The notes: generated by a model from the letters alone, not told the origin. A DNA stretch of 64,000 nucleotides from CAZCCM01 sp964616165 (GCA_964616165.1 CAZTTS010000003.1:1-64000), one strand, 5' to 3'; numbered from the stretch's first letter, positions 1 to 7,214 are shown. A program made the numbers and translations.

Positions 1-215
1 CTTGCATCTTCATAAATTTTTTGTACTGTTGTTCGAGCAACCTCCATAAAACCAGCACATTCTTCCTGAGTTAAATTACTATGATCAATTAATCTAATTG
101 TTTCATATTCTTCTAAAGTCATAAAAACATAACTGGTTTTTGGATGATTGAGTGGACCAAATATATTGACTTTTGGTTTACCACAAATTTTTCTTGCTTT
201 AATTGGTCTAGCCAT
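1..215 (-). CDS. DUF134 family predicted DNA-binding protein (3' end cut by window)
   Basis: The visible 71 residues begin MARPIKARKICGKP, continue with a TLEEYETIRLID stretch, then a helix-turn-helix-like segment around residues 50-70 (LTQEEC, then ARTTVQKIYEDA). This is the layout of the DUF134 (UPF0251) family, small predicted DNA-binding proteins often found beside DUF5320 and iron-cluster genes. The C-terminus lies outside the window. It is the third gene of a minus-strand operon behind two DUF5320-like genes, starting 10 bases after the preceding stop with a modest AAGGA ribosome site. A role as regulator of its own operon is inferred from the palindromic promoter at 617-658, not shown. 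Confidence 0.85.
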   Translation of the reverse strand, partial: MARPIKARKICGKPKVNIFGPLNHPKTSYVFMTLEEYETIRLIDHSNLTQEECAGFMEVARTTVQKIYEDA

Positions 216-225
216 AAATTATTCC

Positions 226-411
226 TTATCTAAAATTATTTCTAAATCCTCTACCGCCTCTTCTACCCCTGCCACGGCCAAACATTCCTCCTCTAGGAAA
301 TCTTTCTCCGTCTATATTTCTAGATTCTCTTCCTTCAAAGCGGCAATTGCCCATTCCTCTTCCTGTTCTTGGTCCTCTTCCTTCTGGACCCGTTCCATCT
401 AATCTAGGCAT
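226..411 (-). CDS. DUF5320-like glycine/arginine-rich small protein
   Basis: The 61-residue protein starts MPRLDGTGPEGRGPRTGRG, the classic opening of DUF5320-type proteins (MPxxDGTGPxGxGPxTGRG). Its tail is rich in Gly, Arg and Phe, with GRGRGRRGGRG near the C-terminus. A strong GGAGGTGA site lies just upstream. Such proteins commonly accompany DUF134 and dinitrogenase-cofactor-like proteins; their biochemical role is unknown. The first 20 or so residues nearly match the product of the gene at 444-560, and the DNA is also almost identical there, so the pair looks like a recent duplication. Confidence 0.8.
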   Translation of the reverse strand: MPRLDGTGPEGRGPRTGRGMGNCRFEGRESRNIDGERFPRGGMFGRGRGRRGGRGFRNNFR

Positions 412-443
412 TTAATTCACCTCCTTTAGTATAATCTTTTAAG

Positions 444-560
444 TTATTCTTCTTCATTAACTACTTCATCTTTAGTATCTTCGTCAGAATCACAGTCTCC
501 CATTCCTCTTCCAGTTTTTGGTCCTCTTCCTTCTGGACCCGTTCCGTCTAATCTAGGCAT
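444..560 (-). CDS. Short DUF5320-like protein with acidic tail
   Basis: This 38-codon gene starts with ATG at 560 behind an AGAGGTGA ribosome site and ends at TAA 444-446. Its N-terminus repeats the MPRLDGTGPEGRGP opening of the downstream paralogue. The Gly/Arg-rich tail is replaced by an acidic one (DCDSDEDTKDEVVNEEE). It is the first gene of the operon driven from 617-645. The good ribosome site and conserved N-terminus argue for a real small gene rather than a remnant, but a decaying duplicate cannot be excluded. Confidence 0.7.
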   Translation of the reverse strand: MPRLDGTGPEGRGPKTGRGMGDCDSDEDTKDEVVNEEE

Positions 561-616
561 ATACTTCACCTCTTTCTTTTATATAGTTTAAGCATATAAT
601 TATCTGTTCTATAAAC

Positions 617-645
617 ATTATACACTAGTTATTGACTTATGTCAA
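617..645 (-). promoter_or_regulatory. Consensus promoter for the DUF5320/DUF134 operon
   Basis: On the minus strand TTGACA (640-645) and TATAAT (617-622) are separated by exactly 17 bases, a full match to the housekeeping promoter consensus. It points at the gene starting at 560. The whole element except the outer part of the -10 lies within a long inverted repeat (619-658). Confidence 0.8.
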
Positions 646-658
646 TAACTAGTGTATA
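619..658. repeat. 18-bp-arm palindrome overlapping the promoter (operator-like)
   Basis: Perfect inverted repeat with arms 619-636 and 641-658 around a TTAT centre; the inner arm reads ACACTAGTTATTGAC. It covers the -35, the spacer and part of the -10 of the operon promoter. No T-run follows it on the minus strand, and no plus-strand gene precedes it, so an operator fits better than a terminator. The likely binder, the operon's own DUF134 protein, is inference. Confidence 0.7.
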
Positions 659-705
659 TGTTTTTCTATATATATTTTTTAAATATTTAATATCTGTTTA
701 AAGGC

Positions 706-1392
706 TTATTTTAAGGTAAGATCTTTTATACATTCTGAAGCCATTAAAATTCCAGCTATAGATGGCACAAAAGATATAGACGAAACATCTTTAATGTCCT
801 TATCAAGCCTTGCATCTCCTTCTTTTGAGCACACAACTTTTAGGCTTTTAATATTCTTTTTTCTTAGTTCTTTTCTGATCTTTTTAGACATAGGACAATC
901 AGTGGTTTTAAAAACATCCATAACTTTTAATTCTAAAGGTTTTATTTTATTTCCCACCCCCATAGAAGATATAACTGGTATATTAAGATTTTTTGCAACA
1001 TTTATAATACTAATTTTAGCATCAATTGTATCAATACAATCCAATATGTAATCAGAATTTCTTATAATGCTTATTATATCTTCTTCATTCTCAACAAAAA
1101 TGTCATATTTTACTATTTCAACTTTAGGATTTATATCTTTACATCTACTAAATGCAATATCAATTTTCTTTTTACCAATAGTTGAATGAAGAGCATATAA
1201 TTGTCTATTAATATTAGTTTTATCAATAATATCATTATCAACAATATTAATTTTACCAATCCCTGTTCTTACTAGTGTTTCTAATGCATAAGAACCAACC
1301 CCTCCTAAACCAAAAACCGTTATTTCAGATTTAGAAAGTATATTTATTCCATCTTTTCCTATTAAATTAATTTGCCTATCTAGCCAATTCAT
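706..1392 (-). CDS. tcdA: tRNA threonylcarbamoyladenosine dehydratase (ThiF/E1-like)
   Basis: The 228-residue protein carries the nucleotide-binding GLGGVGSYALETL (residues 28-40), the IVDNDIIDKTNINRQ segment (50-64) and a later DCIDTIDAK stretch, as in the ThiF/MoeB/HesA superfamily. Length and layout match TcdA (CsdL/YgdL), which uses ATP to cyclise t6A at tRNA position 37 to ct6A. It lacks the extra domains of MoeB or ThiF. The ATG at 1392 has no ribosome site. A strong promoter at 1399-1427 would start transcription at or next to the A of the ATG, so the mRNA is probably leaderless. Confidence 0.88.
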   Translation of the reverse strand: MNWLDRQINLIGKDGINILSKSEITVFGLGGVGSYALETLVRTGIGKINIVDNDIIDKTNINRQLYALHSTIGKKKIDIAFSRCKDINPKVEIVKYDIFVENEEDIISIIRNSDYILDCIDTIDAKISIINVAKNLNIPVISSMGVGNKIKPLELKVMDVFKTTDCPMSKKIRKELRKKNIKSLKVVCSKEGDARLDKDIKDVSSISFVPSIAGILMASECIKDLTLK

Positions 1393-1398
1393 ATATTT

Positions 1399-1427
1399 AT
1401 TTTATGTTTAAAAGCTTTCTGTGTCAA
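1399..1427 (-). promoter_or_regulatory. Promoter of tcdA, giving a leaderless mRNA
   Basis: Minus-strand TTGACA (1422-1427), 17-base spacer, TAAAAT (1399-1404). Only six bases separate the -10 from the ATG at 1392, so the expected start of transcription coincides with the start codon. Confidence 0.65.
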
Positions 1428-1446
1428 TTATACTTATCTTTTTAAA

Positions 1447-1475
1447 TTGAAGATTTAAGATTATTATGTTATAAT
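1447..1475 (+). promoter_or_regulatory. Promoter of the first small-protein transcript
   Basis: TTGAAG (1447-1452), 17-base spacer, TATAAT (1470-1475) on the plus strand, about 58 bases before the GTG start at 1534. Confidence 0.65.
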
Positions 1476-1533
1476 TTATATATAATCTGTCATTTATGAT
1501 TATAATTTTTTTTGATCAAAAAGGAGGTATGCA

Positions 1534-1758
1534 GTGGAAGAATGGTATAAAATGACGATTGTACGGATTAAAGGCATTGATTTTGTCCCAACAGAGGACA
1601 TTGTCATTCCAGATGACGAGTTGAAAAATATCGGTTTGATGGGTGTAAATATTGTGCACGTCATACGATATACATCAGTAGTAATCTACTACATTCAAAC
1701 CAAACAAGGAGCATTCAAATGTACTGTTTGGAAAAAGAAGTATCGGGAGGAAACATGA
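1534..1758 (+). CDS. Small unknown protein, first of a three-member set
   Basis: I do not recognise this 74-residue protein. It starts at GTG 1534 behind AAGGAGG at 1521-1527. The C-terminal half contains YYIQTKQGAFKCTVW, which resembles IQTDEGIFRCKC in the next gene and VQGYRGVMMCEC in the third. There is no signal peptide or membrane segment. Its stop TGA overlaps the next ATG (ATGA at 1755-1758), so the two are translationally coupled. A sampled 60-base stretch (1561-1620) is about 43% G+C against about 30% in a stretch of tcdA, and the strand is opposite to most neighbours. Both suggest acquisition from elsewhere. Confidence 0.75.
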   Translation: MEEWYKMTIVRIKGIDFVPTEDIVIPDDELKNIGLMGVNIVHVIRYTSVVIYYIQTKQGAFKCTVWKKKYREET

Positions 1759-1949
1759 ACAAGAAGAACATTCACTTAGAGTTTGTCTGTGGTCTCCAAA
1801 TCCCTGAGGATATGTTGACCTTTTCAGACTTTACTTGTCCGATTGTCAAAGATGGAAGATGGTTTAATGAGCAAAAACGAAAAAAGATACGTAATTGCTC
1901 GATTCAAACCGATGAGGGCATTTTCCGCTGTAAGTGTGAAGACTTTTAA
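1755..1949 (+). CDS. Small cysteine-containing unknown protein, second of the set
   Basis: The ATG at 1755 overlaps the previous stop and follows a CGGGAGG ribosome site, giving 64 residues; an upstream in-frame ATG at 1719 lies inside the previous gene and is less likely. The sequence ends RNCSIQTDEGIFRCKCEDF, with a Cys and then a CxC pair that could bind metal or form disulfides (inference). The IQxxxG[AIV][FM]xC pattern is shared with both sister proteins. It is followed by a perfect terminator palindrome. Family and function are unknown to me. Confidence 0.72.
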   Translation: MNKKNIHLEFVCGLQIPEDMLTFSDFTCPIVKDGRWFNEQKRKKIRNCSIQTDEGIFRCKCEDF

Positions 1950-1971
1950 TTAAGTTTTCTACTACATTCTT

Positions 1972-1999
1972 AAAAAGAGAAGGATATCCTTCTCTTTTT
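1972..1999 (+). terminator. Terminator of the first small-protein transcript
   Basis: A perfect 28-base palindrome, AAAAAGAGAAGGAT followed by its exact complement, ending in TTTTT. It is almost identical to the palindrome at 2325-2352, differing only in the central bases. Confidence 0.85.
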
Positions 2000-2046
2000 A
2001 TTGCTTAATTTTAATGGCTATAAGTGTTTTTTAGCAATTCAATTAA

Positions 2047-2075
2047 TTGTTTAAAATTAAAAGACATGCTATAAT
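2047..2075 (+). promoter_or_regulatory. Promoter of the third small protein
   Basis: TTGTTT (2047-2052), 17-base spacer, TATAAT (2070-2075), 45 bases before the ATG at 2121. Confidence 0.65.
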
Positions 2076-2120
2076 ATGTACATATTATTTATAAATTGAA
2101 TCATAGTGTAGGAGGAAACC

Positions 2121-2321
2121 ATGAAAAACAGAGACATCAAAGAAAGATTAGTTCTACCGACGGTTGGTTCTGACCTTTTCCCAATTACTCGCATGTTAAG
2201 ATGTGATTTGTTCCAAGAAACGGAAATAATGGGAACACAGGTTGTTGGCAACACAAGAAAATGCTTGGTTCAAGGCTATAGGGGTGTAATGATGTGCGAA
2301 TGCACAAAACCCGAAAAATAA
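2121..2321 (+). CDS. Small cysteine-containing unknown protein, third of the set
   Basis: A 66-residue soluble protein with a strong AGGAGGAAACC ribosome site before ATG 2121. The C-terminal part, TRKCLVQGYRGVMMCECTKP, aligns with the second protein by a Cys, the [IV]QxxxG step and a terminal CxC. The middle (RMLRCDLFQ) has one more Cys. Its own promoter and terminator make it a separate transcript. As with its sisters I can name no family. Base composition is richer than in surrounding genes (about 40% G+C over 2161-2220). Confidence 0.72.
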   Translation: MKNRDIKERLVLPTVGSDLFPITRMLRCDLFQETEIMGTQVVGNTRKCLVQGYRGVMMCECTKPEK

Positions 2322-2324
2322 TAT

Positions 2325-2352
2325 AAAAAGAGAAGGTTAACCTTCTCTTTTT
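2325..2352 (+). terminator. Terminator of the third small protein
   Basis: Perfect 28-base palindrome AAAAAGAGAAGGTT plus complement, starting four bases after the stop codon and running into a T-tract. Near-copy of the palindrome at 1972-1999. Confidence 0.85.
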
Positions 2353-2396
2353 TATATTTCCTCTTATATTTTTTTAATTTTAATTCTTCTTTATTG

Positions 2397-3632
2397 TTAA
2401 ATTTTTCTTCTAATAACAAGACCTTCTTCTACTTCAAAAGGTACTTTTAAAATTACTTGTTGACCTTTTTTTCCAGGATTTATTTCTTCAATGTTTTCTT
2501 TTGATTCAACATCTAGCATCTCTTCAATAACAAAAGCTCTTCCTCCTAGTTCATTAGGAATTATTACCTCAAGATGATCTCCTATATTTAATTTGTTTTT
2601 TATTTCTACTAAAACCAAATTATCAGAGTTGGATTTTGCTAGTGTTTTTGCTGCATATTCATACTCTTCATTATATTGTCTTCCACTAATATCTTGTGTA
2701 TCTTGCTTACTTTTATCATGAAAATAAAAAGTTGTAAGGGCTCTTGTTCTTAACTTTTCTATCTCTTTATAATATTTAGAACTATTAAAATCTTTAGAAT
2801 TCATAATATAATCATCTATTGCCTTTCTATATATATGAACAATTGTTGCCACATAATAATCTGATTTTAATCTTCCTTCAATTTTTAAACTATTAACACC
2901 CATATCTATAATTTCAGGAATTTCATTAATTAAACATAAGTCTTTTGATGAAAACATTGTAATACCGTTTTCGCTCTCAACTACAGGAAAATATTCTCCT
3001 GGTCTTTTTATTTCTTCTGCATAAAGATTGTAATTCCATCTACAAGGCTGTAAGCACTCACCAGTATTGGCTGATTTATCTGCCATAAATTGACTTAAAA
3101 AACATCTTCCTGAATAGGCCACACATAATGCACCATGCACAAATATTTCAATTTCTAAATCCTTAGCTTTATTCCCTAGAATTTCTTTTATATCATATTT
3201 CGATAATTCTCTACCCAAAATAATTCTACTTGCACCATTTTTATGCCAAAAATTTGCTGTATGATAACTAATTGTATTAGCTTGAGTAGATATATGTATT
3301 GGGATATTAGGAGCATATTCTTTAATCATTTCTATTATACCTGGATCTGCAGCAATTATTGCATCCACTCCTATTTTATACAAAATTTGAATTTGTTTTT
3401 TTATTTCATCATAAAGCTCATCTCGTGCAAAAATATTAATTGCAACAAAAACCTTTTTGTTAATTTTATGAGCATATTCAACTATTTTTTCTATGTCAAA
3501 TTCTTCCATCCCAGCTTTATTTCTTAATGAAAGTTTGGGTGTACCTAAATATACTGCATCAGCACCATATTTGAATGCTGTTATTGCTTTTTCTAAACTA
3601 CCTGCTGGTGCTAATAGTTCTGGTTTTTTCAT
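2397..3632 (-). CDS. trhP: U32 family protein, TrhP-like tRNA U34 hydroxylation enzyme
   Basis: The 411-residue protein opens with KPELLAPAGSLEKAITAF and has the U32 signature IFVHGALCVAYSGRCFLSQ, then NTGECLQPCRW. The four conserved cysteines (170, 177, 193, 197) sit where U32 proteins bind an iron-sulfur cluster. U32 proteins of this type (YegQ, YrrN/YrrO) are known as TrhP, which with prephenate forms 5-hydroxyuridine at tRNA position 34. Older annotation as collagenase or peptidase is probably misleading. A trmR homologue at about 28.6 kb would supply the next methylation. The ATG follows AGGAGAAATAA. The split between TrhP and other U32 subfamilies is inference. Confidence 0.82.
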   Translation of the reverse strand: MKKPELLAPAGSLEKAITAFKYGADAVYLGTPKLSLRNKAGMEEFDIEKIVEYAHKINKKVFVAINIFARDELYDEIKKQIQILYKIGVDAIIAADPGIIEMIKEYAPNIPIHISTQANTISYHTANFWHKNGASRIILGRELSKYDIKEILGNKAKDLEIEIFVHGALCVAYSGRCFLSQFMADKSANTGECLQPCRWNYNLYAEEIKRPGEYFPVVESENGITMFSSKDLCLINEIPEIIDMGVNSLKIEGRLKSDYYVATIVHIYRKAIDDYIMNSKDFNSSKYYKEIEKLRTRALTTFYFHDKSKQDTQDISGRQYNEEYEYAAKTLAKSNSDNLVLVEIKNKLNIGDHLEVIIPNELGGRAFVIEEMLDVESKENIEEINPGKKGQQVILKVPFEVEEGLVIRRKI

Positions 3633-3678
3633 TTATTTCTCCTAAAATATTTATTTCACTTTGTTTTTATGTCCTATT

Positions 3679-3707
3679 ATTATACAAAAAATACAGCAAT
3701 CAAGCAA
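3679..3707 (-). promoter_or_regulatory. Promoter of the U32 gene, overlapping the murC terminator
   Basis: Minus-strand TTGCTT (3702-3707), 17-base spacer, TATAAT (3679-3684). The -35 lies in the loop of the murC terminator hairpin and the spacer covers its second stem arm and T-run. Confidence 0.55.
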
Positions 3708-3716
3708 ATTGCTGTA
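3692..3716 (-). terminator. Terminator of murC and the upstream pilin-like genes
   Basis: Nine-base-pair stem (TACAGCAAT, 3692-3700, with ATTGCTGTA, 3708-3716), seven-base loop, followed on the minus strand by TTTTTTG. Confidence 0.8.
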
Positions 3717-3785
3717 ATTTAAAACTATATATTTTTTGTTTTATATTGCTATTTATTTTATATAATTTTAATTCATTTATCATTG

Positions 3786-5171
3786 TTAAACATAATCAAA
3801 TAATTGATTAATAGTGCCTGCTCCAACAAAAAGTATTAAATCATTTAAATCTATGTTTTCTTTTAAATATTTTATAATATCTTCATATGTGTCAATATAT
3901 ATAGCTTCTTTATTATACTTCTCATTTAAATCATTTACTATATCTTCTGATTTTATATCAAAAATATTTTGTTCTCTTGCAGCATAAATTTTAGTTAATA
4001 TAATTTTATCATATTCTCTCAGTGATTCCACAAATTCATTAAATAAGCCCTTTGTTCTAGAATATGTATGTGGTTCAAATACTATCCAAACCTTTTTTCC
4101 AAAAACTTTTGCAGCAGTATATAATTCTTTAACCTTAGTAGGATTATGTGCATAATCATCATATACATTAGCTCCATTAATTTGACCTCTAAGCTCAAAT
4201 CTTCTATCCGCACCATAAAAGTCCTTTAGTCCATTTTTTATATCTAATGGTTTAATATTATATGCTAAAGCGACACTGGCAGCAGCCAAAGAGTTTAAAA
4301 CATTAAAATTACCAAATACATTCAGTTCAATTTCTATTAAAAACTCGTTTTTAAAAAATAGTTGATATTTTAAAACATTATTTGAATATTCTATGTTTTT
4401 AGCAAAAACATCCGCTTTCTCATTTAATCCAAATGTATAAATATTAAACTCTTTACCTTCATTCAATAACTGTTCTTTAAAATTTAAACTATTAATATCG
4501 TCATAGTTTAAAATAATATTCCCATTATTTTTTGTATTTTGAGCAAATTTATAAAATGTTGCTTTTATATTTTCAAAATTCTTAAAATAATCTAAGTGAT
4601 CATAGTCTATATTTAAAATTATAGCTGTTTCATGTTCAAACTGAAGGAAACTTTCTTTATATTCACAAGCTTCTAATATCAAAATTTCTGAATTCCCTAT
4701 TCGGTAATTAGCATCTATATTTTTTAACCAAGCTCCTATTTGTATGCTTGGATCTTTTTTAGCAGCTAAAAATATTGTTGATATCATAGCTGTTGTTGTT
4801 GTTTTACCATTAGTTCCTGCGATTGCAATAGAATGTTGGTATTCTTTTGCAATTAAACCCAAAGCTTCTGCTCTTTCCATTATTGGAATATTTATACTTC
4901 TTGCAAGTTCAAGTTCTTCATCATTTTCTGGCATTGAATTAGTATAAATTAATAAGTCTGCTTTTTTTAAATTTTCAAAATCTTTTCCAATTACAACTTG
5001 TACCCCGTTTTTTTGCAAGGCTTTAGTATGGATTGATTCATTATCATCACTTCCCGTAACATAATACCCCAGTGATTTAAGAGTGGCTGCTACACCACTC
5101 ATACTAACTCCACCAATTCCTCTAAAATGTATATTTTTTATGTCTTTTGTAAGATTTAAATTTTTAAACAT
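3786..5171 (-). CDS. murC: UDP-N-acetylmuramate--L-alanine ligase
   Basis: A full-length 461-residue MurC. The N-terminal UDP-binding segment reads HFRGIGGVSMSG (15-26). The ATP loop is AGTNGKTTTT (118-127). The central domain follows, then the C-terminal domain with FEPHTYSRT, typical of MurC. It adds the first peptide residue, L-alanine, to UDP-MurNAc in the cytoplasm. The start is one base past the stop of the pilin-like gene upstream, and a GAAGG site spans that stop, so the two are one transcript. Linking a wall-precursor enzyme to pilin-like genes is unusual and may be only local arrangement. Confidence 0.96.
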   Translation of the reverse strand: MFKNLNLTKDIKNIHFRGIGGVSMSGVAATLKSLGYYVTGSDDNESIHTKALQKNGVQVVIGKDFENLKKADLLIYTNSMPENDEELELARSINIPIMERAEALGLIAKEYQHSIAIAGTNGKTTTTAMISTIFLAAKKDPSIQIGAWLKNIDANYRIGNSEILILEACEYKESFLQFEHETAIILNIDYDHLDYFKNFENIKATFYKFAQNTKNNGNIILNYDDINSLNFKEQLLNEGKEFNIYTFGLNEKADVFAKNIEYSNNVLKYQLFFKNEFLIEIELNVFGNFNVLNSLAAASVALAYNIKPLDIKNGLKDFYGADRRFELRGQINGANVYDDYAHNPTKVKELYTAAKVFGKKVWIVFEPHTYSRTKGLFNEFVESLREYDKIILTKIYAAREQNIFDIKSEDIVNDLNEKYNKEAIYIDTYEDIIKYLKENIDLNDLILFVGAGTINQLFDYV

Positions 5172-5172
5172 T

Positions 5173-5580
5173 TTATCTACCTTCTAATTCTGTCCTTGTT
5201 ACATATGTTTCTATATATAGTGGTAATTTTTTACCAGTTGCTTCTTCAAAAGTTAATTCTATATAATTTGGCATTGATACTATATAATCATCTCCACTTT
5301 CAACAATAGTTGTTATTTCTAAACCTTTAATTTTTTGTAGCTCACTTTCTATTTTAAAAGCCAAATCATTTGTACTAGAAGTTTCCATTGTCCCAATAAC
5401 CTGGTTTGTAACAGCTCTAATAGTTTCTTTAGCTTCTGTAATCTCTTCATCTCTTCTAACTTGTTTTGTTCTATCAATCAAGCTACCTTCAGCTATAGCA
5501 ACAATAGATATTGTAACTAGAATTAAAATTACTATAATAGTAACAATTAATGCAATTAAAGTTATTCCTTTATTGTTCAT
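5173..5580 (-). CDS. Prepilin-like protein A
   Basis: The 135-residue protein begins MNNKGITLIALIVTIIVILI: a short basic leader, a Gly-Ile cleavage site in place of Gly-Phe, then one hydrophobic helix with the usual TLIALIVTIIV face. This matches type IV prepilin and pseudopilin N-termini, which a prepilin peptidase would cut after Gly5. The rest is a small globular domain without cysteines. The KGITLI class is frequent in gut Clostridia. It starts 8 bases after the next gene's stop behind TAAGGAATAAA. No pilus ATPase, platform protein or peptidase gene is in this window. Confidence 0.72.
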   Translation of the reverse strand: MNNKGITLIALIVTIIVILILVTISIVAIAEGSLIDRTKQVRRDEEITEAKETIRAVTNQVIGTMETSSTNDLAFKIESELQKIKGLEITTIVESGDDYIVSMPNYIELTFEEATGKKLPLYIETYVTRTELEGR

Positions 5581-5588
5581 TTTATTCC

Positions 5589-5984
5589 TTATAAACTATT
5601 AAATCCTGGCATTAACTCTGAATAATAATATGTCCTATCTTTAATACTAACATAATCAGTAAAAACTTCAAAATTACTTATTCCTTCATTAAATAAAGCA
5701 TCAGAAATATAAGAAATTTTAGCATCTGTATCTTCAAAATACCTATTATCTATTTCTATTAGAATACTTTGCAATATTTCTTTTTCTTGCTCTACTTCAG
5801 TAGATTCACGAGAATCTTTACTTCTATCAACAATATTTTGATCTTCTGAAGATAGGCTTGCTACAACAATTCCAGCTATAATTGTTAAAACAATTATAGT
5901 TATTACTAATGTGATTAAAGTTATTCCGTTCTTTTCAGTTAATAATTTATTCTTCAACACTTTCTTGACTTTCTTCAGCCTCAT
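5589..5984 (-). CDS. Prepilin-like protein B
   Basis: 131 residues with a longer basic leader ending TEKNGITLITLVITIIVLTI, again a Gly-Ile prepilin cleavage site and single helix, then a charged domain. The listed ATG at 5984 overlaps the upstream gene by 38 bases and has only a close GAAGG before it. GTG or TTG codons nine and ten residues later would give a leader more like its neighbours, so the start is uncertain. Third in a run of membrane and pilin-like genes ending in murC. Confidence 0.68.
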   Translation of the reverse strand: MRLKKVKKVLKNKLLTEKNGITLITLVITIIVLTIIAGIVVASLSSEDQNIVDRSKDSRESTEVEQEKEILQSILIEIDNRYFEDTDAKISYISDALFNEGISNFEVFTDYVSIKDRTYYYSELMPGFNSL

Positions 5985-6615
5985 AACCTTCTACATTTTC
6001 ATGTGGTAATAAGTCTGAGATTTTTGTATATTTAAGAATTTTTCCTTCTTCATCTAGAGTTACATCATAAGTTATAGTAGGATTTAAATCAGAAGTCTTA
6101 TATATCGAAATAGCAAATTGTTTTTTTGTTTCTTTTGAATCCATATCTAAATCTGCAAAAGTTACATAAATCCCATCTTTCAATTCTGATGTTTCTATAT
6201 CTAATATACCTCTAAAATATAGACCATCAAAAGTATCAATCAACAATTCTTTGTCTTTATGAATTGCAAATGAATGTAATACTTTTTTTGCTACATTTTC
6301 TTTTTCTTCATGTTCTAATTTTGGTAAATCATAAAGATTAAAATAAACATGCTCTGCTCCAGTTACAAGTTCTTCATGCTCATTCATCGCCAATACAAGA
6401 AGATCATAGTATGATTTCTCTTTAGTATTTAAACTTACATCTTCATGCACACCTTTTAATAAGTTTTTTCCATCCATCATCTTATTAAGATACTTTCCTA
6501 AAAAAATTATACCAATAATTACAAGTGCAAAAATTAGTACAACAAAAATTAATTTTGGTAAGCTTTTTTTACCCTTTCTTTGTTTTGTTTTGTTTTGTTC
6601 TTTTTTCTCTTCCAT
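5947..6615 (-). CDS. Single-pass membrane protein in the pilin-like cluster
   Basis: 222 residues. A Lys-rich cytoplasmic N-terminus (about 1-22) precedes one hydrophobic segment (LIFVVLIFALVIIGIIFLG, about 23-41), then a soluble extracellular domain and an acidic C-terminal tail (EAEESQESVEE). I recognise no family. Its 3' end overlaps the next pilin-like gene. By position it may be an assembly partner or accessory of the pilin-like proteins, which is inference only. Confidence 0.65.
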   Translation of the reverse strand: MEEKKEQNKTKQRKGKKSLPKLIFVVLIFALVIIGIIFLGKYLNKMMDGKNLLKGVHEDVSLNTKEKSYYDLLVLAMNEHEELVTGAEHVYFNLYDLPKLEHEEKENVAKKVLHSFAIHKDKELLIDTFDGLYFRGILDIETSELKDGIYVTFADLDMDSKETKKQFAISIYKTSDLNPTITYDVTLDEEGKILKYTKISDLLPHENVEGYEAEESQESVEE

Positions 6616-6693
6616 TTTAATTCCTCTCTATACATATACTTTTCTTTAGTTTATTTATTATTTTATCACATTAAAAATTAATTATATATATAA

Positions 6694-7167
6694 TTAATCT
6701 TCAATTTGATTTATTTTATTAATATATGGTAATGCGTATTCTTTCCCTTGGCTTGTATTATAGCCATCTAAAACATAAACTGTATGGCTTCCTTCATTTA
6801 ATATATAAGCTCTATCATCATTATTTAATGTTAATCCATCTAACAACTCATAATTTATTAAAAAATATTTTCCACTATCAAATTGACTTCTTTTAGCACT
6901 AGGTAATTCTTCTTCACCTATTCTATGTGTAGCAGTAGGAGCTCCTGTACTAATTAGCATTCCCTCGCCACTTATAGGCAAAGAATCAGTTCTTAAAAAA
7001 TATTCTTCAACTTTATCTGTTAAAAGTCTTAAATCTGCCTTTGTTTCATTTGCTCGTTTTAAATCAATAGCATTTATTGATATATACGTTATTGTGCCGG
7101 TTAATATTACTATTAATAAAACCATAGTAGTTAATGCAACTAATGTTACTCCTTTTTTATTAATCAT
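6694..7167 (-). CDS. Prepilin-like protein C
   Basis: Start taken at ATG 7167 (MINKKGVTLVALTTM), preceded by a GGAG site; an in-frame upstream start at 7221 would add 18 residues with no ribosome site and would spoil the leader. The resulting 157-residue protein has a KKG cleavage site, one hydrophobic helix (VALTTMVLLIVILTGTITYI) and a soluble domain with IYVT/YVLDGYNTSQ-like strands. Val follows the Gly instead of Phe. It is the most upstream of the pilin-like genes and diverges from htrA. Confidence 0.7.
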   Translation of the reverse strand: MINKKGVTLVALTTMVLLIVILTGTITYISINAIDLKRANETKADLRLLTDKVEEYFLRTDSLPISGEGMLISTGAPTATHRIGEEELPSAKRSQFDSGKYFLINYELLDGLTLNNDDRAYILNEGSHTVYVLDGYNTSQGKEYALPYINKINQIED

Positions 7168-7214
7168 TATTATCTCCATAATTTTAATATATAATATACT
7201 GAATGTTTTTTCAA

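Noticed and set aside
619..658. Palindrome as tcdA terminator
   Set aside because: No T-run follows on the minus strand, and it overlaps a consensus promoter in that direction.
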